A DNA stretch of 64,000 bases from Carallia brachiata. Taxonomy: Eukaryota > Streptophyta > Magnoliopsida > Malpighiales > Rhizophoraceae. Shown here piece after piece: positions 24,268 to 36,422 of the stretch. The DNA lies in NCBI GenBank assembly GCA_021464245.1, contig JADCRB010000016.1:10038835-10102834 (forward strand), written 5' to 3'. Position 1 is the first letter of the stretch, and each line of letters starts with the position of its first letter. A program made the translations under genes and the position numbers. Below the pieces are notes generated by a model that was not told the origin of the DNA, did not search any database, and worked only from the letters and a program-made list of their open reading frames with translations.

Positions 24268-25920
24268 ATCACTTTTTTCTTTCAAATAAGTGATTTTCTT
24301 TCATTTGAATGGCTATTTAACACAAATTAAAGTTAATTTAAGCATAAATGCTTGTAAAAACCTTTAATTTAAATGCAAAACGAATTTCCAACACCTTTTG
24401 AGGTGATAAATACATTCAATACCCTCTAATAGGTGTGCAATTGATCGTAATTTGCATTTATTAGTTGCATAAGACATTTTGTGGTGTGAATAAAAAAGCT
24501 AAATCACTTTATCTCTTGCAAATAAGTGATTTTCTTTCATTTTAATGGCTTATTTAACACAATTTAAAGTTAATTTAAGCATAAATGCTTGTAAAAACCT
24601 TTAATTTCAATGCAAAACGCATTTCCAACACCTTTGGAGGTGATAAATACATTCAATTCCCTATAATAAGTGTGCAATTGATCATGATTGGCATTTATTA
24701 GTTGCATAAGACCTTTTGTGGTATGAATAAAGAGACTAAATCACTTCATTTCATGCAAATAAGTGATTTTCTTTCATTTTGATGGCTTATTTAACCCAAA
24801 TTGGACTTAAATAAAGTATAAATGCTTACAAAAACCATTAATTTCAATGCAAAACGCATTTCCAACACATTTTGGGGTGATAAATACATTCAATTCCCTA
24901 TAATAAGTGTGCAATTGATCATGATTGGGATTTATTAGTTGTATAAGTCCTTTTGTGGTGTGAATAAAGAGGCTAAATCACTTTATCTGTTGCAAATAAG
25001 TGATTTTCTTTCATTTTAATTGCTTATTTAACACAAATTAAACTTAATTTAAGTATAAATGCTTGTAAAAACCTTTAATTTCAATGCAAAACGCATTTCC
25101 AACACCTTTTGAGGTGATAAATACATTCAATACCCTCTAATAAGTGTGCAATTGATCACGATTTGCATTTATTAGTTGCATAAGACCTTTTGTGGTGTGA
25201 ATAAAGAGGCTAAATTACTTTATTTCATGCAAATAAGTCATTTCTTTCATTTTAAGGGCTTATTTAACACAATTTAAAGTCAATTTAAGCATAAATGCTT
25301 GAAAAAACCTTTAATTTCAAAGAAAAACGCATTTGTAACACCTTTTGAGTTGTTAAATACATTCAATTCCCCCTAATAAGTGTGCAATTGATCATGATTT
25401 GCATTTATTAGTTGCATAAGACCTTTTGTTGCGTGAACAAAGAGGCTAAATCACTTTATCTCTTGCAAATAAGTGATTTTCTATCATTTTAATGACTTAT
25501 TTAACACAATTTAAAGTTAATTTAAGCATTAATGCTTGTAAAAACCTTTAATTTCAATGCAAAACGCATTTCCAACACCTTTGGAGGAGATAAATACATT
25601 CAATTCCCTATAATAAGTGTGCAATTGATCATGATTGGCATTTATTAGTTGTATAAGACCTTTTGTGGTGTGAATAAAGCGGCTGAATCACTTTATCTCT
25701 TGCAAATAAGTGATTTTCTTTCATTTTAATGGCTTATTTAACACAAATTAAACTTAATTTAAGTATAAATGCTTGTAAAAACCTTTCATTTCAATGCAAA
25801 ACGCCTTTCCAACACCTTTTGAGGTGATAAATACATTCAATACCCTCTAATAAGTGTGCAATTGATCATGATTTGCATTTATTAGTTGCATAAGACCTTT
25901 TGTGGTGAATAAAGGGCTAA
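24268..25920 (+). repeat. HOR-7 unit 7 (1653 bp), cleanest copy
   Basis: Complete m1-m7 with the fewest apparent indels, averaging 236 bp per monomer. It is the best template for the HOR-7 consensus. m6 at about 25443-25680 contains the 14-bp perfect palindrome AAGCATTAATGCTT at 25524-25537. m7 begins GCGGCTGAATC near 25679. Comparison with the seven other units shows that most of their differences are single-base losses rather than substitutions. Confidence 0.88.
25524..25537. other. 14-bp perfect palindrome AAGCATTAATGCTT in m6
   Basis: AAGCATTAATGCTT equals its own reverse complement. It marks m6 of HOR-7, n7 of HOR-8 and monomer 13 of HOR-33, and so occurs once per unit in each HOR. It differs by one base from the AAGCATAAATGCTT of ordinary monomers. 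Confidence 0.8.
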
Positions 25921-27560
25921 ATCACTTTATTTCTTTCAAATAAGTGATTTTCTTTCATTTGAATGGCTATTTAACACAAATTAAAGTTAATTTAAGCATA
26001 AATGCTTGTAAAAAACCTTTAATTTAAATGCAAAACGCTTTCCACACCTTTTGAGGTGATAAATACATTCAATACCCTCTAATAGGTGTGCAATTGATCG
26101 TAATTGCATTTATTAGTTGCATAAGACATTTTGTGGTGTGAATAAAAAAGCTAAATCACTTTATCTCTTGCAAATAAGTGATTTTCTTTCATTTTAATGG
26201 CTTATTTAACACAATTTAAAGTTAATTTAAGCATAAATGCTTGTAAAAAAATTTAATTTCAATGCAAAACGCATTTCCAACACCTTTGGAGGTGATAAAT
26301 ACATTCAATTCCTAATAAGTGCGCAATTGATCATGATTGGCATTTATTAGTTGCATAAGACCTTTTGTGGTATGATAAAGAGACTAAATCACTTCATTTC
26401 ATGCAAATAAGTGATTTTCTTTCATTTTGATGGCTTATTTAACCCAAATTGGACTTAAATAAAGTATAAATGCTTACAAAAACCATTAATTTCAATGTAA
26501 AACGCATTTCCAACACATTTTGGGGTGATAAATACATTCAATTCCCTATAATAAGTGTGCAATTGATCATGATTGGGATTTATTAGTTGTATAAGTCCTT
26601 TTGTGGTGTGAATAAAGAGGCTAAATCACTTTATCTCTTGCAAATAAGTGATTTTCTTTCATTTTAATTGCTTATTTAACACAAATTAAACTTAATTTAA
26701 GTATAAATGCTTGTAAAAACCTTTAATTTCAATGCAAAACGCATTTCCAACACCTTTTGAGGTGATAAATACATTCAATACCCTCTAATAAGTGTGCAAT
26801 TGATCACGATTTGCATTTATTAGTTGCATAAGACCTTTTGTGGTGTGAATAAAGAGGCTAAATTACTTTATTTCATGCAAATAAGTCATTTCTTTCATTT
26901 TAAGGGCTTATTTAACACAGTTTAAAGTCAATTTAAGCATAAATGCTTGAAAAAACCTTTAATTTCAAAGAAAAACGCATTTGTAACACCTTTTGAGTTG
27001 TTAAATACATTCAATTCCCCCTAATAAGTGTGCAATTGATCATGATTTGCATTTATTAGTTGCATAAGACCTTTTGTTGCGTGAACAAGAGGCTAAATCA
27101 CTTTATCTCTTGCAAATAAGTGATTTTCTTCATTTTAATGACTTATTTAACACAATTAAAGTTAATTTAAGCATTAATGCTTGTAAAAACCTTTAATTCA
27201 ATGCAAAACGCTTTCCAACACCTTTGAGGTGATAAATACATTCAATTCCCTAATAAGTGTGCAATTGATCATGATTGGCATTTATTAGTTGTATAAGACC
27301 TTTTGTGGTGTGAATAAAGCGGAAACAATCACTTTATCTCTTGCAAATAAGTGATTTTCTTTCATTTTAATGGCTTATTTAACACAAATTAAACTTAATT
27401 TAAGATAAATGCTTGTAAAACCTTTCATTTCAATGCAAAACGCTTTCCAACACCCTTTTGAGGTGATAAATACATTCAATACCCTCTAATAAGTGTGCAA
27501 TTGATCATGATTTGCATTTATTAGTTGCTAAGACCTTTTGTGGTGTGAATAAAGGGCTAA
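25921..27560 (+). repeat. HOR-7 unit 8 (1640 bp)
   Basis: Complete m1-m7. The first five monomers are nearly as clean as unit 7, then indel density rises in m6 and m7. m7 starts GCGGAAACAATCAC near 27318, a scrambled stretch of a few bases. m1 has an altered AAAACGCTTTCC where other units have AAACGAATTTCC. Confidence 0.85.
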
Positions 27561-28724
27561 ATCACTTTATTTCTTCAAATAAGTGATTTTCTTTCATTTG
27601 AATGGCTATTTAACCCAAATTAAAGTTAATTTAAGCATAAATGCTTGTAAAAACCTTTAATTTAAATGCAAAACGCTTTCCAACACCTTTTGAGGTGATA
27701 AATACATTCAATACCCTCTAATAGTGTGCAATTGATCGTAATTTGCATTTATTAGTTGCATAAGACTTTTGTGTGGCGTAATAAAAAGCTAAATCACTTT
27801 ATCTCTTGCAAAATAAGTGATTTTCTTTCATTTTAATGGCTTATTCAAACAAATTAAAGTTAATTTAAGCATAAATGCTTGTAAAAAATTTAATTTCAAT
27901 GCAAAACGCATTTCCAACACCTTTGGAGGTGATAAATACATTCAATTCCCTATAATAAGTGCGCAATTGATCATGATTGGCATTTATTAGTTGCATAAGA
28001 CCTTTGTGGTATGAATAAAGAGACTAAACTCTTTCATTCTTGCAAATAAGTGATTTTCTTTCATTTGCTGGCTTATTTAACCCAAATTGGACTTAAAAAA
28101 GTAAAATGCTTACAAAAACCTTTATTCAATGCAAAACGCATTTCCAACACATTTGGGGTTATAATACATTCAATTCCACTATAATAAGGTGCAATTGATC
28201 ATGATTGGGATTTATTAGTTGTATAAGTTTTGTGGTGTAATAAAGAGGCTAAATCATTTATCTCTTGCAAATAAGTGATTTTCTTTCATTTTAATGGCTT
28301 ATTTAAACACAAATTAAACTTAATTTAAGCATAAATGCTTGTAAAAACCTTTAATTTCAATGCAAAACGCATTTCCAACACCTTTTGAGGTGATAAATAC
28401 ATTCAATTCCCTATATAAGTGTGCAATTGATACGATTTGCATTATTAGTTGCATAAGAACTTTTGTGGTGTGAATAAAGAGGCTAAATCACTTTTTCTTC
28501 TCATAATGATTTTCTTTCATTTTAAGGGCTTATTTAACACAAATTAAAGTCAATTTAAGCATAAATGCTTAAAAACCTTAATTTCAAAGAAAAACGCATT
28601 TCCAACACCTTTTGAGTTGTTAAAACATTCAATCCCCCTAATAAGTGTGCAATTGATCATGATTTGCATTTATTAGTTGCATAAGACCTTTTGTGGCGTG
28701 AATAAAGAGGCTAAATCACTTTAT
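27561..28724 (+). repeat. HOR-7 trailing partial unit (m1-m5)
   Basis: m1 (27561), m2 (about 27793), m3 (about 28025), m4 (about 28255) and m5 (about 28487) follow in order, then the HOR-7 period fails. m3 retains CCCAAATTGGACTT but is otherwise eroded, with GAGACTAAACTC and CATTTGCTGGC. m5 keeps TTTTAAGGGC and AAAGTCAATTT but lacks the ATGCAAATAAGTCATT start (CTTCTCATAATGATT). The right boundary is set where m6 markers do not appear. Confidence 0.75.
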
Positions 28725-29635
28725 TCTTGCAATAAGTGATTTTCTTCATTTTAATGGTATTTAACACAATTAAAGTTAATTTAGCATTAAATGCTTGTAA
28801 AAAACCTTTAATTTCAATGCAAAACGCATTTCCAACACCTTTGAGGTTGATAAATACATAATTCCTCTAATAAGTGTGCATGACAATTATTTGATATACA
28901 GTTTAAGACCTTTTGTGGTGTGAATAAACGATCTAAATCACTTTATCTCTTAAATAAGTGATTTTCTTTCATTTTAATGGCTTATTAACACAATTTAAAG
29001 TTAATTTAAGCATAAATGCTTGTAAAAAACCTTTAATTTCAATGCAAAACGCATTTCCAACACCTTGAGGTGATAAATACATTCAATTCCCTCTAATAAG
29101 TGTGCAATTGATCATGATTGCATTTATTAGTTGCATAAGACCTTTTGTGCGTGAATAAAGAGGCTAAATCACTTTATTCTCTGCAAATAAGTGATTTTCT
29201 TTCATTTTAATGGCTTATTACACAATTTAAAGTATTTAAGCATAAATGCTTGTAAAAACCTTTAATTCAATGCAAAACGCATTTCCAACACTTTTGAGGT
29301 GATAAATACATTCAATTCCCTATAATAAGTGTGCAATTGATCATGCTTGGCATTTATTATTGTATAAGACCTTTTGTGGTGTGAATAAAGAGGCTAAAAA
29401 TCATCATTATCTCTTGCAAATAAGTGATTTTCTTTCATTTTAATGGCTTATTTAACACAAATTAAAGTTAATTTAAGGCAAATGCTGTAAAAACCTTTAA
29501 TTTCAATGCAAAACGCATTTCCAAAAACCCTTTTGAGGTGATAAATACATTCATTCCCCTCTAATAAGTGTGCAATTGATCATGATTGCATTTTTAGTTG
29601 CATAAGACCTTTTGTGGCGTGAATAAAGAGGCTAA
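28725..29635 (+). repeat. Disordered bridge between HOR-7 and HOR-8
   Basis: About four monomers that do not follow either HOR order. They contain the most scrambled short stretch I noticed in this half (about 28879-28910: GTGCATGACAATTATTTG followed by ATATACAGTTTAAG in place of the normal TTGATCATGATTTGC, TTAGTTGCATAAG run). Another is near 29392-29410 (GGCTAAAAATCATCATTATC). Monomers still keep orientation and approximate length. No other element is inserted here. Confidence 0.7.
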
Positions 29636-29664
29636 ATCACTTATTTCTTGCAAATAAGTGATTT
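29634..29664. other. Perfect 13-bp stem version of the monomer-start dyad
   Basis: Here the bulged T is missing, giving AAATCACTTATTT, CTTGC loop and AAATAAGTGATTT, a perfect 13-bp inverted repeat with a 5-nt loop. The single-base loss may be real or a consensus error in a noisy region. Confidence 0.7.
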
Positions 29665-30783
29665 TCTTTCATTTGAATGGCTTATTTAACACAAATTAAG
29701 TTAATTTAAGCATAAATGCTTGTAAAAACCTTTAATTTCAGCAAAACGCATTTCCAACACCTTTTGAGGTGTTAAATACATTCAATTCCCTCTAATAAGT
29801 GTGCAATTGATCGATTTGCATTTATTAGTTGCATAGACCTTTTGTGGTGTGAATAAAGAGGCTAAATCACTTTTCTCTTGCAAATAAGTGATTTTCTTTC
29901 ATTTTACGGTTATTTAACACAATTAAACGTAATTTAAGCATAAATGCTTGTAAAAACCTTTAATTTCAATGAAAACGCTTTCCAACACCTTTTGAGGTGA
30001 TAAATACATTCAATTCCCCTCTAATAAGTGTGCAATTGATCACGATTTGCATTTATTAGTTGCATAAGACCTTTTGTGGTGTGAATAAAGAGGCTAAATC
30101 ACTTTTTTCTTGCAAATAAGTCGATTTTCTTTCTTTTTAATGCTTATTTAACACAATTTAAAGTAATTTAAGCATAAATGCTTGTAAAAAACTTTAATTT
30201 CAATGAAAACGCTTTAACACCTTTTGAGTGTTAAATACATTCAATTCCCCTAATAAGTGTGCAATTGATCGATTTGCATTTATTAGTTGCTAAGACCTTT
30301 TGTTGCGTAAAAGAGGCTAAATCACTTATCTCTTGCAAATAAGTGATTTTCTATCATTTTAATGACTTATTAACACAATTAAAGTTAATTTAAGCATAAA
30401 TGCTTGTAAAACCTTTAATTTCAATGCAAAACGCATTTCCAACCTTTGGAGGTGATAAATACATTCAATTCCCTATCTAAGTGTGCAATTGATCAAGATT
30501 GGCATTTTTAGTTGTATAAGACCTTTTGTGTGTGAATAAAGAGGCTAAATCACTTTATCTCTTGCAAATAAGTGATTTCTTTCATTTTAATGGCTTATTT
30601 AACACAAATTAAACTTAATTAGCATAAATGCTTGTAAAAACCTTTCATTTCAATGCAAAACGCCTTTCCAACACCTTTTGAGGTGATAAATACATTCAAT
30701 ACCCTCTAATAAGTGTGCAATTGATCATGATTTGCATTTATTAGTTGCATAAGACCTTTTGTGGTGTGAATAAAGAGGCTTAA
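29636..30783 (+). repeat. HOR-8 leading partial unit (n4-n8)
   Basis: n4 to n8 markers appear in order but eroded: TTTGAATGGC at about 29670, a GATCACG-bearing n5 to about 30040, an n6-like monomer ending GTTGCGTAAAAGAGG near 30303, n7 with TTTTCTATC near 30350, and n8 with CTTTCATTTC and CGCCTTTCC at about 30640-30670. Single-base losses are frequent. The first monomer keeps TTTGAATGGCTTATT, a mixture of n4 and ordinary states. Confidence 0.7.
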
Positions 30784-32649
30784 ATCACTTTATTTCTTTC
30801 AAATAAGTGATTTCTTTCATTTTGAATGGCTATTTAACACAAATTTAAAGTTAATTTAAGCATAAATGCTTGTAAAAAACCTTTAATTCAATGCAAAACG
30901 AATTTCAACACCTTTTGAGGTGATAAATACATTCAATACCCTCTAATAAGTGTGCAATTGATCGTAATTTGCATTTATTAGTGCATAAGACCTTTTGTGG
31001 TGTGAATAAAAAACTAAATCACTTTTTATCTCTGCAAATAAGTGATTTTCTTCTTTTTAAATGGCTTATTTAACACAATTTAAGTTAATTTAAGCATAAA
31101 TGCTTGTAAAAACCTTTAATTTCAATGCAAAACGCATTTCCAACACCTTTGGAGGTGATAAATACATTCAATTCCCTATAATAAGTGTGCAATTGATCAT
31201 GATTGGCATTTATTAGTTGCATAAGACCTTTTGTGGTGTGAATAAAAGGACTACTAAATACTTTATTCATGCAAATAAGTCATTTTCTTTCATTTTAAGG
31301 GCTTTTAACACAAATTTAAAGTAATTTAAGCATAAATGCTTGAAAAAACCTTTAATTTCAAATGAAAACGCATTTCCAACACATTTGAGTTGTTAAATAC
31401 ATTCAATTCCCCCTAATAAGTGGCAATTGATCATGATTTGTTTGTTAGTGCATAAGACCTTTTGTGGCGTGAATAAAGATGCTAAATCACTTTATTCTTT
31501 GCAAATAAGTGATTTTCTTTCATTTGAATGGCTATTTAACACAAATTAAAGTTAATTTAAGCATAAATGCTTGTAAAAACCTTTAATTTAATGCAAAACG
31601 CATTTCCAACACCTTTGAGGATAAATACATTCAATACCCTCTAATAAGTGTGCATTGATCGTAATTTGCATTTATTAGTTGCATAAGACCTTTTGTGGTG
31701 TGAATAAAGAGGCTAAATCACTTTATCTTGCATAAGTGATTTTCTTTCATTTTAACGGCTTATTTAACACAAATTAAACTAATTTAAGATAAATGCTTGT
31801 AAAAAACCTTTCATTTCAATGCAAAACGCCTTTCCAACACCTTTTGAGGTGATAAATACATTCAATACCCTCTAATAAGTGTGCAATTGATCACGTTTGC
31901 ATTTATTAGTTGCATAAGACCTTTTGTGGTGTGAATAAAGAGGCTAAATACTTTATTTCATGCAAATAAGTCATTTTCTTCATTTTAAGGGCTTATTTAA
32001 CACAATTTAAAGTCAATTTAAGGATAAATGCTTGAAAAAACCTTTAATTTCAAAGAAAAACGCATTTAAAACACCTTTTGAGTGTTAAATACATTCAATT
32101 CCCCCTAATAAGTGTGCAATTGATGATTTGCTTATTTGTTGCATAAGACCTTTTGTTGCGTGAACAAAGAGGCTAAATCACTTTATGCCTTGCAAATAAG
32201 TGATTTTCTATCATTTTAATGACTTATTTAACACAATTTAAAGTTAATTTAGCATAATGCTTGTAAAAACCTTTAATTTCAATGCAAAACGCATTTCCAA
32301 CGCCTTTGGAGGTGTGATAAATACATTCAATTCCCTATAATAAGTGTGCAATTGATCAAGATTGGCATTTATTAGTTGTATAAGACCTTTTGTGGTGTGA
32401 AATAAAGCGGCTAAATCACTTTATCTCTTGCAAATAAGTGATTTTCTTTCATTTAAATGGCTTATTTAACACAAATTAAACTTAATTTGTATAAATGCTT
32501 GTAAAAACCTTTCATTTTAATGCAAAACGCCTTTCCAACACCTTTTGAAGTTGATAAATACATTCAATACCCTCTAATAAGTGTGCAATTGATCATGATT
32601 TGCATTTATTAGTTGCATAGACCTTTTGTGGTGTGAATAAAGAGGCTAA
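30784..32649 (+). repeat. HOR-8 unit 1 (1866 bp)
   Basis: Complete n1-n8 but the shortest unit, about 30 bp under the others, from many small losses. Compared with later units, n7 has the same TTATGCCTTGC state (near 32184), so the markers were already fixed here. n7 also has GGAGGTGTGATAAAT near 32309, a 2-bp stutter. The short minus-strand reading frame at 31085-31270 lies in n2 and is repeat-derived. Confidence 0.85.
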
Positions 32650-34536
32650 ATCACTTTATTTCTTTCAAATAGTGATTTTCTTTCATTTGAATGGCTATTT
32701 AACACAAATTAAAGTTAATTTAAGCATAAATGCTTGTAAAAACCTTTAATTTAAATGCAAAAACGAATTTCCAACACCTTTTGAGGTGATAAATAATTCA
32801 ATACCCTCTAATAGGTGTGCAATTGATCGTAATTTGCATTTATTAGTTGCAATAAGACCTTTTGTGGTGTGAATAAAAAAGCTAAATCACTTTATCTCTT
32901 GCAAATAAGTGATTTTCTTTCATTTTTAATGGCTTATTTAACACATTTAAAGTTAATTTAAGCATAAATGCTTGTAAAAACCTTTAATTTCAATGCAAAA
33001 CGCATTTCCAACACCTTTGGAGGTGATAAATACATTCAATTCCCTATAATAAGTGTGCAATTGATCATGATTGGCATTTATTAGTTGCATAAGACCTTTT
33101 GGTGTGAATAAAGAGACTAAATTACTTTATTTCATGCAAATAGTCATTTTCTTTCATTTTAAGGGCTTATTTACACAATTTAAAGTCAACTTAAGCATAA
33201 ATGCTTGAAAAAAACCTTTAATTTCAAAGAAAAAACGCATTTCCAACACATTTTGAGTTGTTAAATACATTCAATTCCCCCTAATAAGTGTGCAATTGAT
33301 CATGATTTCCGTTTGTTTAGTAGCATAAGACCTTTTGTGGCGTGAATAAAGATGCTAAATCACTTTATTTCTTTCACAAAAGTGATTTTCTTTCATTTGA
33401 ATGGCTATTTAACACAAATTAAAGTTAATTTAAGCATAAATGCTTGTAAAAACCTTTAATTTAAATGCAAAACGAATTTCCAACACCTTTTGAGGTGATA
33501 AATACATTCAATACCCTCTAATAAGTGTGCAATTGATCGTAATTTGCATTTATTAGTTGCATAAGACCTTTTGTGGTGTGAATAAAGCGGCTAAATCACT
33601 ATCTCTTGCAAAATAAGTGATTTTCTTTCATTTAACGGCTTATTTAACACAAATTAAACTTAATTTAAGTATAAATGCTTGTAAAAACCTTTCATTTCAA
33701 TGCAAAACGCCTTTCCAACACCTTTTGAGGTGATAAATACATTCAATACCCTCTAATAAGTGTGCAATTGATCACGATTTGCATTATTAGTTGCATAAGA
33801 CCTTTGTGGTGTGAATAAAGAGGCTAAATTACTTTATTTCAGCAAATAAGTCATTTTCTTTCATTTTAAGGGCTTATTTAACACAATTTAAAGTCAATTT
33901 AAGGATAAATGCTTGAAAAAACCTTTAATTTCAAAGAAAAACGCATTTAAAAAACACCTTTTGAGTTGTTAAATACATTCAATTCCCCCTAATAAGTGTG
34001 CAATTGATCATGATTTGCATTTATTTGTTGCATAAGACCTTTTGTTGCGTGAACAAAGAGGCTAAATCACTTTATGCCTTGCAAATAAGTGATTTTCTAT
34101 CATTTTAATGACTTATTTAACACAATTTAAAGTTAATTTAAGCATTAATGCTTGTAAAAACCTTTAATTTCAATGCAAAACGCATTTCCAACGCCTTTGG
34201 AGGTGATAAATACATTCAATTCCCTATAATAAGTGTGCAATTGATCAAGATTGGCATTTATTAGTTGTATAAGACCTTGTGTGTGAATAAAGCGGCTAAA
34301 TCACTTTATCTCTTGCAAATAAGTGATTTTCTTTCATTTTAATGGCTTATTTAACACAAATTAAACTTAATTTAGGTATAAATGCTTGTAAAAACCTTTC
34401 ATTTTAATGCAAAACGCCTTTCCAACACCTTTTGAAGTGATAAATACATTCAATACCCTCTAATAAGTGTGCAATTGATCATGATTTGCATTTATTAGTT
34501 GCATAAGACCTTTTGTGGTGTGAATAAAGAGGCTAA
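32650..34536 (+). repeat. HOR-8 unit 2 (1887 bp)
   Basis: Complete n1-n8. n3 has TTTCCGTTTGTTTAGTAGC near 33307 where other units have TTTGCGTTTGTTAGTAGC. n4 has TTTCTTTCACAAAAGTG near 33367. n6 carries CATTTAAAAAACACC near 33946. Otherwise it is close to units 4 and 5. Confidence 0.88.
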
Positions 34537-36422
34537 ATCACTTTATTTCTTTCAAATAAGTGATTTTCTTTCATTTGAATGGCTATTTAACACAAATTAA
34601 AGTTAATTTAAGCATAAATGCTTGTAAAAACCTTTAATTTAAATGCAAAACGAATTTCCAACACCTTTTGAGGTGATAAATACATTCAATACCCTCTAAT
34701 AGGTGTGCAATTGATCGTAATTTGCATTTATTAGTTGCATAAGACCTTTTGTGGTGTGAATAAAAAAGCTAAATCACTTTATCTCTTGCAAATAAGTGAT
34801 TTTCTTCATTTTAATGGCTTATTTAACACAATTTAAAGTTAATTTAAGCATAAATGCTTGTAAAAACCTTAATTTCAATGCAAAACGCATTTCCAACACT
34901 TTGGAGGTGATAAATACATTCAATTCCCTATAATAAGTGTGCAATTGATCATGATTGGCATTTATTAGTTGCATAAGACCTTTTGTGGTGTGAATAAAAG
35001 ACTAAATTACTTTTTTCATGCAAATAAGTCATTTTCTTTCATTTTAAGGGCTTATTTAACACCAATTTAAAGTCAATTAAGCATAAATGCTTGAAAAAAC
35101 CTTTAATTTCAAAGAAAAACGCATTTCCAACACATTTTGAGTTGTTAAATACATTCAATTCCCCCTAATAAGTGTGCAATTGATCATGATTTCGTTTGTT
35201 AGTAGCATAAGACCTTTTGTGGCGTGAATAAAGATGCTAAATCACTTTATTTTTTCAAATAAGTGATTTTCTTCTTTCATTTGAATGGCTATTTAACACA
35301 AATTAAAGTTAATTTAAGCATAAATGCTTGTAAAAACCTTTAATTTAAATGCAAAACGAATTTCCAACACCTTTTGAGGTGATAAATACATTCAATACCC
35401 TCTAATAAGTGTGCAATTGATCGTAATTTGCATTTATTAGTTGCATAAGACCTTTTGTGGTGTGAATAAAGCGGCTAAATCACTTTATCTCTTGCAAATA
35501 AGTGATTTTCTTTCATTTTAACGGCTTATTTAACACAAATTAAACTTAATTTAAGTATAAATGCTTGTAAAAACCTTTCATTTCAATGCAAAACGCCTTT
35601 CCAACACCTTTTGAGGTGATAAATACATTCAATACCCTCTAATAAGTGTGCAATTGATCACGATTTGCATTTATTAGTTGCATAAGACCTTTTGTGGTGT
35701 GAATAAAGAGGCTAAATTACTTTATTTCATGCAATAAGTCATTTTCTTTCATTTTAAGGGCTTATTTAACACAATTTAAAGTCAATTTAAGGATAAATGC
35801 TTGAAAAAACCTTTAATTTCAAAGAAAAACGCATTTAAAACACCTTTTGAGTTGTTAAATACATTCAATTCCCCCTAATAAGTGTGCAATTGATCATGAT
35901 TTGCATTTATTTTGTTGCATAAGACCTTTTGTTGCGTGAACAAGAGAGGCTAAAATCACTTTATGCCTTGCAATAAGTGATTTTCCTAATCATTTTAATG
36001 ACTTATTTAACAAATTTAAAGTTAATTTAAGCATTAAGCTTGTAAAAACCTTTAATTTCAATGCAAAACGCATTTCAACGCCTTTGGAGGTGATAAATAC
36101 ATTCAATGCCCTATAATAAGTGTGCAATTGATCAAGATTGGCATTTATTAGTTGTATAAGACCTTTTGTTGTGAATAAAGCGGCTAAATCACTTTATCTC
36201 TTGCAAATAAGTGATTTTCTTTCATTTTAAATGGCTTATTTAACACAAATTAAACTTAATTTAGGTATAAATGCTTAAAAACCTTTCATTTTATGCAAAA
36301 CGCCTTTCCAACACCTTTTGAAGTGATAAATACATTCAATACCCTCTAATAAGTGTGCAATTGATCATGATTTGCATTTATTAGTTGCATAAGACCTTTT
36401 GTGGTGTGAATAAAGAGGCTAA
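34537..36422 (+). repeat. HOR-8 unit 3 (1886 bp)
   Basis: Complete n1-n8. n4 contains a 3-bp expansion in the pyrimidine stretch (TTTTCTTCTTTCATTTG near 35268). Indels cluster in n6-n8 (35,940-36,300), for example GAACAAGAGAGGCTAAAATC and ATTAAGCTTG, while n4-n5 are clean. Confidence 0.88.

Larger units (their letters stand above)
13200..28724 (+). repeat. Domain III: 7-monomer higher-order repeat (HOR-7)
   Basis: Seven distinguishable monomers recur in fixed order with a period of about 1.63-1.65 kb. m1 has TTTGAATGGCTATTT, AAACGAATTTCC and GATCGTAATT. m2 has AAAAAGCTAAATC, CCTTTGGAGGTG and GTGGTATGAA. m3 has GAGACTAAATCACTTC, GATGGCTTATTTAACCC and TTGGACTTAAATAAAG. m4 has TTTTAATTGC, AAACTTAATTTAAG and GATCACG. 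m5 has AAATTACTTTATTTCATG, AAGTCATT and TTTTAAGGGC. m6 has GTTGCGTGAACAAAG, TTTTCTATC, AAGCATTAATGCTT. m7 has GCGGCTGAATC, CCTTTCATTTC and CGCCTTTCC. m3 recurs at about 13386, 15024, 16645, 18262, 19895, 21532, 23167, 24799, 26448 and 28087, nine intervals averaging about 1633 bp. Boundaries use the ATCAC start of m1. Confidence 0.9.

Noticed and set aside
28879..28910. Insertion of foreign sequence
   Set aside because: The odd bases replace roughly the same length of normal monomer and are flanked by normal sequence in register, so local error or decay is more likely than insertion.
31085..31270. 61-residue minus-strand open reading frame
   Set aside because: Repeat-derived frame in n2 of HOR-8 unit 1. 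The near-identical sequence to 7007-7204 reflects shared monomer type, not coding conservation.
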